Both the position numbers and the translations under genes were made by a program. Shown in pieces: positions 32,435 through 43,783 of a stretch of DNA of 64,000 nt. How positions within the stretch are numbered: the stretch's first letter is position 1; each line of letters opens with the position of its first letter. Below the pieces are notes generated by a model. That model worked only from the letters and a program-made list of their open reading frames with translations. It was not told the origin of the DNA and made no database searches. Source of the stretch: Elephas maximus indicus (Eukaryota > Chordata > Mammalia > Proboscidea > Elephantidae); NCBI RefSeq assembly GCF_024166365.1, contig NC_064842.1, positions 22,787,001 through 22,851,000 on the forward strand, given 5' to 3'.

Positions 32435-34245
32435 TTTTTAAAATAATTTTTATTGTGCTTTAAGTGAAAGTTTACAAATCAAGTCAGTCTCTCACACAAA
32501 AACCCATATACACCTTGCTACACACTCCCAGTTACTCTCCCCTTAATGAGACAGCCCACTCTCTCCCTCCACTCTCTCTTTTCGTGTCCATTTTGCCAAC
32601 TTCTAACCCCCTCCACCCTCTCATCTCCCCTCCAGGCAGGAGATGCCAACATAGTCTCAAGTGTCCACCTGATCCAAGAAGCTCACTCCTCACCAGCATC
32701 CCTCTCCAACACGTTGTCCAGTCCAATCCATGTCTGAAGAGTTGGCTTCGGGAATGGTTCCTGTCCTGGGGCAACAGAAGGTCTGGGGGCCATGACCACC
32801 GGGGTCCTTCTAGTCTCAGTCAGACCATTAAGTCTGGTCTTATGAGAATTTAGGGTCTGCATCCCACTGCTCTCCTGCTCCTTCAGGGGTTCTTTCTTGT
32901 GTTCCCTGTCAGTGCAGTCATCGGTTGTAGCCGGGCATCATCTAGTTCTTCTGGTCTCAGTATGATGTAATCTCTGGTTCATGTGGCCCTTTCTGTCTCT
33001 GGGGCTCGTAATCACCTTGTGTCCTTGGTGTTCTTCATTCTGCTTTGATCCAGGTGGGTTGAGACCAATTGATGCATCTTAGGTGGCTGCTTGCTAGCGT
33101 TTAAGACCCCAGACGCCACTCTTCAAAGCCGGATGCAGAATGTTTTGTTAATAGATTTTATTATGCCAAATGACTTAGATGTCCCTTGAAACCATGGTCC
33201 CCAGACCCCTGCCCTTGCTACACTGGCCTTCGAAGCATTCAGTTTATTCAGGAAACTTCTTTGCTTTTGGTTTAGTCCAATTGTGCTGACCTCCCCTGTA
33301 TTGTGTGCTGTCTTTCCCTTCACCTAAAGTAGTTCTTACCTACTATCTAATTAGGGAATGCCCCTCTCCCCCCCCTCCCTCCCTCCCCCCTCTCATAACC
33401 ACAAAAAAATATTTTCTTCTCAGTTTAAACTATTTTTCAAGTTCTTTTAATAGTGGTCTTATACAATATTTGTCCTTTTGCAACTGACTAATTTCACTCA
33501 GCATAATGCCTTCCAGGTTCCTCCATGTTATGAAATGTTTCACAGATTCCTCACTGTTCTTTATCTATCCGTAGTATTCCATTGTGTGAATATACCATAA
33601 TTTATTTATCCATTCATCCGTTGATGGACACCTTGGTTGCTTCCAGCTTTTTGCTATTGTAAACAGAGCTGCCATAAACATGGGTGTGCATATATCTGTT
33701 TGTGTAAAGGGTCTTATTTCTCTAGGATATATTCCAAGGAGTGGGATTGCTGGATCGTATGGTAGTTCTATTCCTAGCTTTTGACAGAAGCACCAAATCG
33801 ATTTCCAAAGTGATTGTACCATTTGACATTCCCACCAGCAGTGTATAAGTGTTCCAGTCTCTCCATAGCCTCTCCAACATTTATTATTTTGTGTTTTTTG
33901 GATTAATGCCAGCCTTGTTGGAGTGAGATGAAATCTCGTTGTAGTTTTGATCTGCATTTCTCTAATGGCTAATGATTGTGAACATTTCCTCATATATCTG
34001 TTAGCTGCCTGAATGTCTTCTTTAGTGAAGTGTCTATTCATATCTTTTGTCCATTTTTTAATTGGGTTATTTGTCTTTTTGCAGTTGAGTTTTTGCAGTA
34101 TCATGTAGATTTTAGAGATCAGGCGCTGATCAGAAAAGTCATAGCTAAAAACTTTTTCCCAGTCTGTAGGTAGTCTTTTTACTCTTTTGGTGAAGTCTTT
34201 GGATGAGCATAGGTGTTTGATTTTTAGGAGCTCCCTGACCCTTTT
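32435..34245 (-). mobile_element. Young L1, 5'-truncated in ORF2
   Basis: Runs from a T-rich end through the whole 3' UTR into ORF2, breaking near 34245 just upstream of the text matching 37880 in the plus-strand copy. ORF2 ends at about 33560. It is the second-longest L1 of the window. Confidence 0.92.
33565..34104 (-). pseudogene. L1 ORF2 C-terminal fragment
   Basis: 179 open codons of the ORF2p C-terminal region, downstream of the reverse transcriptase. Visible landmarks are [28 protein letters not shown], the zinc-knuckle-like [18 protein letters not shown] and the end [12 protein letters not shown]. In human L1 the tyrosine of CWRGY is cysteine. Neither endonuclease nor RT is present, so it is non-functional. 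Confidence 0.92.
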
Positions 34246-34984
34246 TTGACTGATAGTAGTGATGAAGTGTAATTAATAAAAAGAATAAATTTTTATTAAA
34301 AGTGAAAAAAAAAATTCAGTTTTGTTTGTTTTGAATCTATGAAATAAGCACTTTTGGGAGTTCTGGGACAGGGCAGGCTGTCCTACATCTGTTAAAGAAT
34401 CTTGTTAACTGTTTTAAGAAATAGCCCAGACTCTCTCTACAGTAGAGCATTCATTGTGTTTCTTTGACTTTTGTTTAGCCTCTGCCCTTTCCTTCCCAAA
34501 GAGTTTCATTTTGGCCAACATTAGTGAACATGGAGTACTCACTCTATTCTGAAAGTAAGAAGAGAGATGAATGCAAATAGAACCAGAAAAGTTACTATTC
34601 ATCTAGGTTCAGGTAGAAGGATCATCTTAAATGGATCTCCCCTTTCATCTTGACTCTTGGTCTTATGCCAGTTTTTATACTTTTCACGTTTCTTTTAACT
34701 GAATTGAAAATTCCTTAATATTAGAAGTGTTAGTACACATCATTGGGATGGGAGTCTTAATGGTTTCAATCAAAAGCAGCTTATCTGTTGGAAATTGTTT
34801 CCAACTCTCTGCATTAACTAGCATCATGTAACAGTCTTCAAACTCGTGTAATCTTGCTTTGAAAGCTTATTAGAAACTAATTAATTTATTTGCACTGTAT
34901 TGATTTATTTGAATCAAAGCTCATTGTCACTTTATAAAATTGTGGTAAACCTCTTGATATTTCTGTTCCTGTTCTTCTGTAGAA
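34246..34984. other. No gene or repeat recognised
   Basis: Unique AT-rich intronic sequence. An A-rich stretch at 34260-34312 is the only low-complexity part. Confidence 0.4.
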
Positions 34985-34985
34985 A

Positions 34986-35795
34986 TGTTGTTGTTAGTTA
35001 CCATGGAGCTGGATCTGACTCACGGAGACCTTATGTACAACAGAATGAAGTGTTGCCAGCTCCTGCCCCACCTCCGTGATCTTTGATATTTTTGAGCCCA
35101 TCATTGAGGCTATTGTGTCAATCTATCTCATTGAGAGTTTTCCTCATTTTTGCTGACCCTCTACTTTACCAACCATGTTGTCCTTTTTTAGCGATTGGTC
35201 TTTCCTGATGACATGTCCAAAGTAAGCAAGAAGTCTCACCATCCATGCTTCTAAAGAACACTATGATTGTTTTTCTTCTAAGACCAATTTGTTTGTTCTT
35301 CTGCCTGTCCACAATAAACTCAGTATTCTTTGTCAACACTGTAATTTGAGTGCATCAGTTTTTCTGCCCTCCATTTTCATTGTCCAGCTTTCACATGCAT
35401 ATAAGACAATTGAAAAGACCATGGCTTGGGGTCAGGCACACTTTAGTCATCAAAGTGACATCTTTGCTTTTAAGAACTTTAAAGAGATCTTTTGCAGCAG
35501 ATTTGCCCAGTGAAACACATTGTTTGATTTCTTGACTGCTGTTTCCAGGGGCATTGATTGTTAATCCAAGTGGAATGAAATAGTTGACAACTTTAACTTT
35601 TTCTCCATTTCTCATGATGTTGCTTATTGGTCCAGTTATGAGGATCTCGGTTTTCTTTATGTTTAGGTGTAATCTATACTGAAGGCTGTGGTGTTTGATC
35701 TTTTCAGTGGTCACTTTAAGTCATTTTCGTTTTTGGCAAGCAGGATTTCATCATCTGCATGTTCCAGGTTGTTAATGAGTCTTCTTACAATCCAC
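34986..35795 (-). mobile_element. RTE LINE fragment
   Basis: Antisense from the tail (ttgttgttagttaccatgg) up to just past the RT catalytic motif. On the minus strand the motif reads EHADDEILLAK near 35735-35770, followed by LHLNIKKTEILITGPISN and GKSAAKDLFKVLKSKDVTL. Frames are broken and the upstream RT part is absent. Confidence 0.88.
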
Positions 35796-36195
35796 TTTCT
35801 ATTCTCATCTGGGCACACGGCCACTAGACGGAAGATTACATTTCCCAGCCTTCTAACCAGCTAAGGATGGCCATATGATCTATTCTGGCCAATGGGTTAT
35901 AAGCAGAAGTGGTGTGTATAATTTCTGGGTAGTGCCCTTAACAAAAGGGAAGGTGCCTTTCTGTTTTCCTTTTTCATTCCTGCTGGCTGGAATGCAGTCA
36001 TCTTGGCCAGGAAGTAGAAGCTGACAATTAAAGATGGCAGAATAATAAAAGAGAACAAACCTGGGGTTCTGATAACTATAGAGTCACCATACCAGCCTGA
36101 CCTTCCCGCATAAACTTTTATGTTAGGGGAAAGTTAACTTAGGTCTTCTTTATGCTATTATAATTTAGATTTTCTATCACTTGCAGTCAAACCAA
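35796..36195 (+). repeat. Old eutherian LTR-like repeat, unnamed
   Basis: Reads ggaagattacatttcccagc, gatctattctggccaatggg and tgctggctggaatgcagtca, a familiar old LTR-like order. I am not certain of the family. Confidence 0.45.
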
Positions 36196-36479
36196 ATTCT
36201 AACCAATACAACAACTTACTCAATGACTTTTAAAAATAAAAAATATTTTTAATCTTTAAGATAGTAATATGGCTCGTTTTTTTTGAAATGTAAGTTTCTT
36301 GTTATAATTTAGGAATAATCTATTGTTCTTAAGAAATACATCTAGTTTCTTTTAAATGGCTTAATTGAGGAACCCTTAGATTAATTACCCGTATGGTTCA
36401 ATTTAATTTAGCATATTTTTATTGAACAATTATTATGAACAAGGTAATTTGTTGAAGAGTCAGAGTATAAAATATCAGT

Positions 36480-36730
36480 GATGGCAATAATATATTCTTT
36501 ATCAGAGCACTTTAAAATCCCGAGATTGGAGTAGCAATAGATTTACAAGTAATTCTCAATATATTGTCTTGTTTAATTTTTTAAAACGACCACATAGTTT
36601 TTTTTTTTTTTTTTTTTTTAAATTCTTATTTTCCTAGAAGGAAACCGAAGCCTAGGAAGATTGTCATTTGTTTATGGCCACAAAATCAAAATGCAAATAA
36701 AAATCTTAAGATTCATTTTACTGCCAATTA
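36480..36730 (+). repeat. MIR-like remnant with T23 run
   Basis: Reads gaaggaaaccgaagcctagg and agattgtcatttg, like the MIR 3' half. A run of 23 T at about 36597-36619 interrupts it. Confidence 0.45.
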
Positions 36731-36962
36731 AGTAGGGTCGAGGCAAGAGGACAAACTTTAAAAAATTTCTGAACTTATTTCTTTACCCTAGAAATTGATT
36801 ACTCATGCAACAGGCTCTGTAACTAAAGATGCTTTTCTTGCAATGACTTTGCTTGCTTGGGAGTTCAGCTGATTTTAAGATGAAATCAGTTTACCTAATC
36901 AAATCAAAGCTGCTTAAAGTCTGTAGAGAGGCCAATTCATCATAGATTATATTTGAACGCTG

Positions 36963-37113
36963 TGAGCCCCTGGTGGCACAGTGGTTAAGACCTCAGGCCA
37001 TTAACCAAAGGTCAGCAGTTCGAATCCACCAGTTGCTCTGTGCAAACCCTGTGGGGCAGTTCTACTCTGTCCTGTAGGGTCAGAGTCGGAATCGACTTGA
37101 CAGCAATGGGTTT
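36963..37113 (+). mobile_element. AfroSINE, short variant
   Basis: Head gcccctggtggcacagtggt, B-box-like agttcgaatccaccagttgc and tail gtcggaatcgacttgacagc. The usual gctatga before the tail is deleted. Confidence 0.88.
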
Positions 37114-37608
37114 ATTCTTATATGTTCATATTTGATATATTTGAACACTATTTTATCTTGAGAAACATTTTGTTGAGAGTATGGGTAATATGAATTACCA
37201 CACTTGGTGCTATCTTGGATAAAAATTTTGCACTCAACCACAGAGATCACATGCTGAATTGGCTTTTCAGAGAGAGAGTGAAATAGGTGAAATGAAAACC
37301 AATTTGTTTGTATTATTTATTCCATCCATGAGTGATGCCTTGGTATATAACATATATCCACACAACAAAGCAAAATATAGGCATTTCTGCCATTATACAT
37401 GTGTTCTATTAAAACATCTCATATTCCACAAAATTGCATACTAAAAATAATCAACATTTTTGAGGGAAGTAAAATTGGAATAGATAACTCAAAATGTTTT
37501 AACCATTCAGAAGGTTTAATGTTATTATGTTATAACCAAAAGAATAGCAATCTTAATAAAAATACTAGCACAGTTATAAAAACATATTAAAAAAAAATCC
37601 CTAGAAAT
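37114..37608. other. No gene or repeat recognised
   Basis: AT-rich intronic sequence up to the left flank of the L1 insertion. Confidence 0.4.
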
Positions 37609-37627
37609 AAAGAAATCACCCAGTAAA
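37609..37627 (+). repeat. Left target-site duplication (19 bp)
   Basis: AAAGAAATCACCCAGTAAA, identical to 40465-40483. L1 ORF2 sequence starts directly after it. Confidence 0.9.
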
Positions 37628-39664
37628 AGACAGTCTTTTTAACAAAAGGTGCTGGCATAACTGGATATCCATTTGCAAAAAAATGAAACAGGACCCATAC
37701 CTCACACCATGCACAAAAACTAACTCCAAGTGGATCAAAGACCTAAACATAAAGACTAAAATGATAAAGATCATGGAAGAAAAAATAGGGACAACATTAG
37801 GAGCCCTAATACAAGGCATAAACAGAATACAAAACATTACCAAAAATGACGAAGAGAAACCAGATAACTGGGAGCTCCTAAAAATCAAACACCTATGCTC
37901 ATCTAAAGACTTCACCAAAAGAGTAAAAAGGCCACCTACAGACTGGGAAAGAATTTTCAGCTATGACATCTCCGACCAGCGCCTGATCTCTAAAATCTAT
38001 ATGATTCTGTCAAAACTCAACCACAAAAAGACAAACAACCCAATCAAGAAGTGGGCAAAGGATATGAACACACACTTCACTAAAGAAGATATTCAGGCAG
38101 CTAACAGATACATGAGAAAATGCTCTCGATCATTAGCCATTAGAGAAATGCAAATTAAAACTACGATGAGATTCCATGTCACTCCAACAAGGCTGGCATT
38201 AATCCAAAGAACACAAAATAATAAATGTTGGAGAGGCTATGGAGAGACTGGAACACTTATACACTGCTGGTGGGAATGTAAAATGGTACAACCACTTTGG
38301 AAATCTATCTGGCGTTTTCTTAAAAAGTTAGAAATAGAGCTACCATACAACCTAGAAATCCCACTCCTCAGAGTATTCCCTAGAGAAATAAGAGCCTTCA
38401 TACGAACAGATGTATGCACACCTATGTTTATTGCAGCTCTGTTTACAATAGCAAAAAGCTGGAAGCAACCAAGGTGTCCATCAACGGATGAATGGTTAAA
38501 TAAATTGTGGTATATTCACACAATGGAATACTACGCATCGATAAAGAACAGTGACGAATCTGTGAAACATTTCATAACATGGAGGAACCTGGGAGGCATT
38601 ATGCTGAGTGAAATTAGTCAGATGCAAAAGGACAAATATTGTATAAGACCACTATTATAAGATCTTGAGAAATAGTATAAACTGAGAAGAACACATACTT
38701 TTGTGGGTACAAGGGAGGGAGGGGGGAGGGTAGGAAAGGGTTATTTACTGATTAGTTAGTAGATAAGAACTACTTTAGGTGAAGGGAAGGACAATACTCA
38801 ATACACGGAAGGTCAGCTCAACTGGACTGGACCAAAAGCAAAGAAGTTTCTGGGATAAAATGAATGCTTCAAAGGTCAGCGGAGCAAGGGTGGGGGTTTG
38901 GGGACTATGGCTTAGGGGACTTCTAAGTCAATTGGCAAAATAATTCTATTATGAAAACATTCTGCATCCCACTTTGAAATGTGGTATCTGGGGTCTTAAA
39001 TGCTAACAAGCGGCCATCTAAGATGCATCAATTGGTCTCAACCCACCTCGATCAAAGGAGAATGAAGAACACCAAGGTCACACGATAACTATGAGCCCAA
39101 GAGACAGAAAGGGCCACAAGAACCAGAGACTTACATCATCCTGAGACCAGAAGAACTAGATGGTACCCGGCCACAACCGATGACTGCCCTGACAGGGAGC
39201 ACAACAGAGAACCCCTGAGGGAGCAGGAGATCAGTGGGATGCAGACCCCAAATTCTCATAAAAAGACCAGACTTCATGGTCTGACTGAGACTAGAGGAAT
39301 CCCGGCGGCCATGGTCCCCAAACCTTCTGTTGGCCCAGGACAGGAACCGTTCCCAAAGACAACTCATCAGACATGGAAGGGACTGGACAATGGGTAGGAG
39401 AGAGATGCTGATGAAGAGTGAGCTACTTGTATCAGGTGGACACTTGAGACTGTGTTGGCTTCTCCTGTCTGGAGGGGAGATAGGAGGGTAGAGAGGGTTA
39501 GAAACTGGCAAAATTGTCATGAAAGAAGAGACTGGAAGGGCTGACTCATTAGGGGGAGAGTAAGCGGGAGTATGGAGTAAGGTGTATATAAGCTTATATG
39601 TGACAGACTGACTTGATTTGTAAACGTGCACTTAAAGCTCAATAAAAATTATAAAAAAAAAAAT
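37628..39664 (+). mobile_element. Young L1, 5'-truncated, with first poly(A)
   Basis: Starts inside ORF2 directly after the target duplication. It runs through the stop at 38658-38660 and the 3' UTR to gctcaataaaaattataaaa. The A-rich tail at about 39650-39663 is followed by further inserted sequence rather than by the second duplication. The long open frame and good match to the shared 3' UTR suggest a recent insertion. Confidence 0.93.
37683..38660 (+). pseudogene. L1 ORF2 C-terminal fragment, 325 codons open
   Basis: The frame is already open in L1 text before its first Met (IPFAKK-like, then MKQDPYLTPCTKTNSKWIKD). It continues through [52 protein letters not shown] and IHTMEYYASIKNSDE to a stop before the 3' UTR. 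It covers roughly the last quarter of ORF2p, after the reverse transcriptase, so it has no catalytic domain. The CWRGY variant is shared with the copy at 33565. Confidence 0.93.
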
Positions 39665-40464
39665 TGTATTAAGCCATTAATTGGGATGTCCCATGAAACC
39701 ATAAAGCTAAACTTAGAAACAAAGAAACCAAATCCCATGAGGTGTTTGCTTGTACATAATCAGCCTCAGCAGCTACTCTTTTTTTGTTGTTGTAAAACTA
39801 TATATCACACATTTGCCAATTCACCTTTTCACAGGTTTACAACTTAGTGACATCAATTACACCAATTGGCTGTGCAATCATTACCCTTAATCAAAGCAAG
39901 TTTCCGTCACCATAAACAGAAACTCAATGCTACGTAAGCACTTTTCACAATAGCCAAAATGTCTATCAACAGATGAATGAATAAACAAAATGTGGTATAT
40001 ACATACAATGGAACATTACACAGCCATAAAGAGTAATGAAGTTCTGATACATGCCACGACATGGATGAACCTTGAAAACATTATGCTGTGTAAAATAAGG
40101 CAGTCACAAAAGGATAAATATTGTAAGTCACTTATATGAAATAAGCAAATATATCGAATCCAAAAATTATTAATAGTTACCAGTGGCGGGATGGAGGGGT
40201 AAAGGGAGAATTTTTGTGTGAGGGTATTGAGTTTATGTTAATACAGTGAAATATTTTGGGAAATGATAGAGATAATGGTGGCACAACAGTAAAAATGGAA
40301 TCAATGTCATTCAATTATAAATGTGAAAGTTGTTGTATTGTCAAATGTTTCGGTGTGTATAATTTCACCAAGATAAAAGAATGCTTTATTGGTAGTATCT
40401 TATACCTCCATGAAAGGAACTGCATAAATATTAAACCTAATCATTTTCTAAAAAAAAAAAAAAG
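39665..40464 (+). mobile_element. Candidate L1 3'-transduced segment with second poly(A)
   Basis: About 0.8 kb after the first L1 A-tail and before the right 19-bp duplication. It contains older L1M-type pieces: antisense at 39780-39930, and sense ORF2/3' UTR-like at 39936-40380 with the landmarks gatgaatgaataaacaaaat, ggatgaaccttgaaaacatt. An ATTAAA at 40430-40435 lies 14 nt before a run of A at 40450-40463. The layout fits read-through transcription into source-locus flank and co-insertion. Confidence 0.7.
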
Positions 40465-40483
40465 AAAGAAATCACCCAGTAAA
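40465..40483 (+). repeat. Right target-site duplication (19 bp)
   Basis: AAAGAAATCACCCAGTAAA, a perfect match to 37609-37627, directly after the second poly(A). Confidence 0.9.
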
Positions 40484-41194
40484 TATAAGGCTTTGCCTTT
40501 AAAAAAAACCAAGGAGAAGGTGGCTTGATGGAAGAGTGTATAAGGAAATACCGAATCTGCTGAATTATGAAAATGAGGCCAGAGACCATTAACGCCAGAA
40601 TTTGTAGGTGGAGAAGCCATAACAGGCTTAACATGAAATGGTTCTGGCACCTTCTCTAGTGTTTGTGTGCTTATTGGAGGGAACTGCTCAGTAGATACTC
40701 TCTAGACAGAGCCTGTGGCCAGACTGAGCCACGAAGAGGCATGGGATATAAACAGGCAACGTGCACGGTGCTGTAATCCTTCATGGCCTCTCACATCCAC
40801 CTGTGTGTGTACTTTGTGATCAGCTGTGTATGTTGGTGGCAAAACCTACAGTGTGCTAAGAAAAATTGTACAAGAACCAGTGGGACTCCATGTTATACTG
40901 AAGTAATTCCCTGATTTACTAATCGTTCATATGCTAATCTTGTTACAGATATAGGCTCTGTGTAAAACATACTGTACATCAAATGACCATGAAATTTCAT
41001 CATCGAACTGGGGACACCTACCCAGCCAGGGCAGGAAACAAACAGAGTGTGACTGAAGTCAGGGTGGATGAAATAGGAAGGGAAGTGGAGGAAATGAGCG
41101 ATGTAGGAAAAAAAAGAAAAAACAGGAAAAGGTAGTAAACGTTTGGAGAACCAAACCCACCATATTGCAGATTTTCTTTTGTTTGAACGTTATA
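40484..41194. other. No gene or repeat recognised
   Basis: Unique intronic sequence. Nothing supportable. Confidence 0.4.
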
Positions 41195-41590
41195 ACAGTC
41201 CTATGAGGTGGGTATTGTTTACCCATTCTATAGAGGAGTAAAATGAGGCCCAGAAGGTATAAGGATATTGCCAAAGATCACACAGATAGAAAATGGCAGT
41301 ATTGGGATTTGAAATCAGGTCCGCTGACTCCAAATGCTGCGTTTTCCTGCTATACCAGGCTACACTTCCCCACTGTGTTGGGGTTTGGAATCTGAAGCCC
41401 ATATGCTCAAGGTGTTGGGCTACCGCTCTGTGGCTCTGGGCACGTGAGTGAGTCTTTCAAACTTTTTGAACCTTTCCTTCTTCACATATGGAGGTGATAG
41501 GAACATCGACTTCAGGGGATTATTGTGATAGTTACATGTGATAATGCACACGGAAGTGCTTGGTAGATGTGAAAACTGTACTAATGATAC
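41195..41590 (+). repeat. MIR-type remnants
   Basis: Reads cctatgaggtgggtattgtt, gaggagtaaaatgaggccca, and gatcacacagatagaaaatg, a good MIR 3' half. A second MIR-like stretch follows (ggctctgggcacgtgagtga, ggattattgtgatagttaca). Confidence 0.65.
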
Positions 41591-42056
41591 AGGCACTTTA
41601 TATTCCCTCCATACAACTTCCAGCTCTTTAAATTAAAAATGATCATAAATACAAACAGTTTTTTAGATTACAGGGCTAAAATTTTTTTTAGCCGTAATTA
41701 AAAAGCGAGAAAGAGGAGTGGTTTTTTGTTTCCAAAGAAAAATGTTGTCTGCATGTTAACAACACCGAAGGAGGAACCGCTGATTACAGCTGCAGACGTT
41801 GTTGAAAATTAACCACAAAACCAAACAGGTGGCACATGATTGACTCCTGTCTGGGGGTTTGGCGGAGGCGTGAATATGCTTGCCTGGAGTCCTGTGTTTG
41901 CTGATTGTCCTTCTCCTTGTTGCCTCCCCACTCCCCTCTCCCACAGGAAGCCATCCTATGACTGAACATTTAAAATGATTGTACACGCATGGTGGAAGCG
42001 TGCCCTGTAAGTGCATTTTGTAGGATGTAGGTAGTTTGTGGGTATAGATGTGGGGT
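41591..42056. other. No gene or repeat recognised
   Basis: Unique intronic sequence. The 108-codon minus frame at 41756-42082 has no recognisable domain. Confidence 0.4.
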
Positions 42057-42069
42057 TCAGGAAGGCTTA

Positions 42070-42282
42070 CAACAGCAACCACTCGCTGTCAGTTTGACTC
42101 TGACTCATGGTGACCCCAAGTGTGTCAGAATGGAACTGTGCTCCATAAGGTTTTCAGTGGTTGATTTTTTGGAAGTAGATTTCCAGGCATGTTTTCTGAG
42201 GCACCTCTGGATGGACTCGAACCTGCAACCTTTTGGTTAGCAGCTGAGCAAGTTAACTATGTTCGCACTGTGCAGAGATTCC
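42070..42282 (-). mobile_element. AfroSINE with 13-bp target duplication
   Basis: Tail end caaccactcgctgtcagttt, middle gtagatttccaggcatgttt, head end cgcactgtgcagagatt. TCAGGAAGGCTTA occurs at 42057-42069 and at 42283-42295. Confidence 0.92.
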
Positions 42283-42295
42283 TCAGGAAGGCTTA

Positions 42296-42657
42296 GTGCT
42301 AAATAAAGTCTTAGGATGCCTCTAAGAAGTTGGGTACTGTATATAGCATATCCTTTCTTAGCTCTACCAGGAGGGTTCTAAAGCTAACCTGATGTGCCTT
42401 CAAAATGTTTCAGTCTCTCCAATTCTCAGTAATTCTGGTGATGCCGGCACAACCTAGAAAAGTGGCTTGGGATGAGGATCTTGGTGTTAGTACTGATCTA
42501 AAAAATGCTGTCTGTAACAAATACTGGAAGCTAAAATAAGTGTAAAGAACAAAGCAAAATCAACCATAATTATCCCACTGCTCTTTAAAATAACAACTGC
42601 AAACTATTTGATTCTGTCATGTGTATCTATGTATCCATATATCTATACACACACATA
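42296..42657. other. No gene or repeat recognised
   Basis: Unique intronic sequence. Confidence 0.4.
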
Positions 42658-42800
42658 CGGAAAACCCCGGTGGGGTACTGGTTAGAGGCTACACCTATTG
42701 ACCAAAAGGGTGCCCCTTGGAGACCCTATAGGGCAGTTCTACTGTGTCCTGTAGGGTGGCTATGAGTTGGTATCAACTTGGGGGCAACAGGTTTGCTTTT
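42658..42800 (+). mobile_element. AfroSINE, internally shortened
   Basis: Head aaaccccggtggggtactgg and tail gttggtatcaacttgggggc are visible. The stretch around the B box is deleted. Confidence 0.8.
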
Positions 42801-42829
42801 GGCTTTGATGCCAAGTGTACATATATTTA

Positions 42830-43062
42830 TAATTGTTATAACTTCTTGATGAATTGACCCTTTTATCATTATCTAATGCCCTTTTTTGTCTCATAACAGA
42901 TTTTGACTTAAACCTATTTTCTCTGATATCAATATAGCTAGCCAAGCTCTCTTTTGGTTACTATCGGCATGGATTTTTTTTTTCCCATGCTTTTACTTCT
43001 ACTCTATTTATGTCTTTTGTTCTAAGATGTGTCTCTGGTAGACAGTGTATAGATGGATCATG
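42830..43062 (-). mobile_element. Old L1 ORF2 fragment
   Basis: Antisense ORF2-like text: ttatctaatgcccttttttg, gacttaaacctattttctct, gtgtctctggtagacagtgt. No open frame remains. Confidence 0.5.
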
Positions 43063-43063
43063 T

Positions 43064-43100
43064 CAGAATTGACTTGATGGCAATGGTTTTTTTTTGTTTT
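43064..43100 (+). mobile_element. AfroSINE tail scrap
   Basis: cagaattgacttgatggcaa followed by T-rich sequence, with no head. Probably the 3' end of a SINE truncated by the neighbouring AT-rich tract. Confidence 0.6.
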
Positions 43101-43190
43101 TTATGTATACACACATATATATGTATATGTATGTGTGTGTACATATGTGTTTGTATATACATATATACACATACACATATGTATATATGT
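43101..43190. repeat. TA/CA/GT-rich low-complexity tract
   Basis: Mixed tatgta, cacata and gtgtgt units between SINE pieces. Confidence 0.85.
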
Positions 43191-43367
43191 AACCAAACCG
43201 GTTCTTGTTGAGTCAGCGCCGACTCACGGTGACCATGTATGTGTCACAGGAGAACTCTGCTTCATGGTGTTGTCAGTGGCTGGTTTTTTGGAAGAAGATC
43301 ACCAGGCCTTTCTTCTGAGGCATCTCCCTTTGGCTAGCAGTGGTGTTAACTGTTTGCGCCACCCACT
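43191..43367 (-). mobile_element. AfroSINE, first of a cluster
   Basis: Tail end ccggttcttgttgagtcagc, middle gaagatcaccaggcctttct, head end gtttgcgccacccac. The body before the head is shortened. Confidence 0.85.
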
Positions 43368-43377
43368 ACCAGTACCA

Positions 43378-43587
43378 CCAGTTGCTGTTTAGTGGATCCT
43401 GACTGATGGCGACCCTGTGTGTGTCAGCATAGAACTGTGCTCCATAAGGTTTTTGATGGCAGATTTTTTTTTTTTTCCAGAAGTAGATCATAGGCCTTTC
43501 TCCTGAGGTTCCTCTGGGTAGACTTGAACCTCCAACCTTTTGGTTAGCTGTAGAGTACATTTACCATCTGCAGCACCCAGGGACTCC
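43378..43587 (-). mobile_element. AfroSINE, second of a cluster
   Basis: Tail end cagttgctgtttagtggatc, T13 run, then ggcctttctcctgaggttcc, head end cagcacccagggactcc. Same orientation as the preceding copy with about 10 bp between. Confidence 0.88.
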
Positions 43588-43617
43588 ATGTATACATGTA
43601 TATGTATGTATATGTAC

Positions 43618-43783
43618 TGGAGCCCTGATAGTGCAGTGCTTAAGAGCTACAGCTGCTAACCAAAAAGTCGGCAGTTTGGATCCACAAGGCACTCCTTGGA
43701 AACCCTATGGGGCAATTCTGCTGTGTCCTGTAGGGTTGCTATGAGTTGGAACCAACTCGATGGCACCTAACAATAACAACAAT
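43618..43783 (+). mobile_element. AfroSINE, third of a cluster
   Basis: Head ggagccctgatagtgcagtg, good body, tail ggaaccaactcgatggcacc followed by taacaataacaacaa. The tail is the full RTE-type end, longer than in most AfroSINEs here. Confidence 0.9.

Noticed and set aside
32464-32853. 129-codon plus-strand frame, also seen at 11340, 26381, 39131, 46081 and 49054
   Set aside because: The same peptide (MKVYKSSQSL-like) recurs because it is translated antisense from the L1 3' UTR. It is a repeat shadow and not a gene family.
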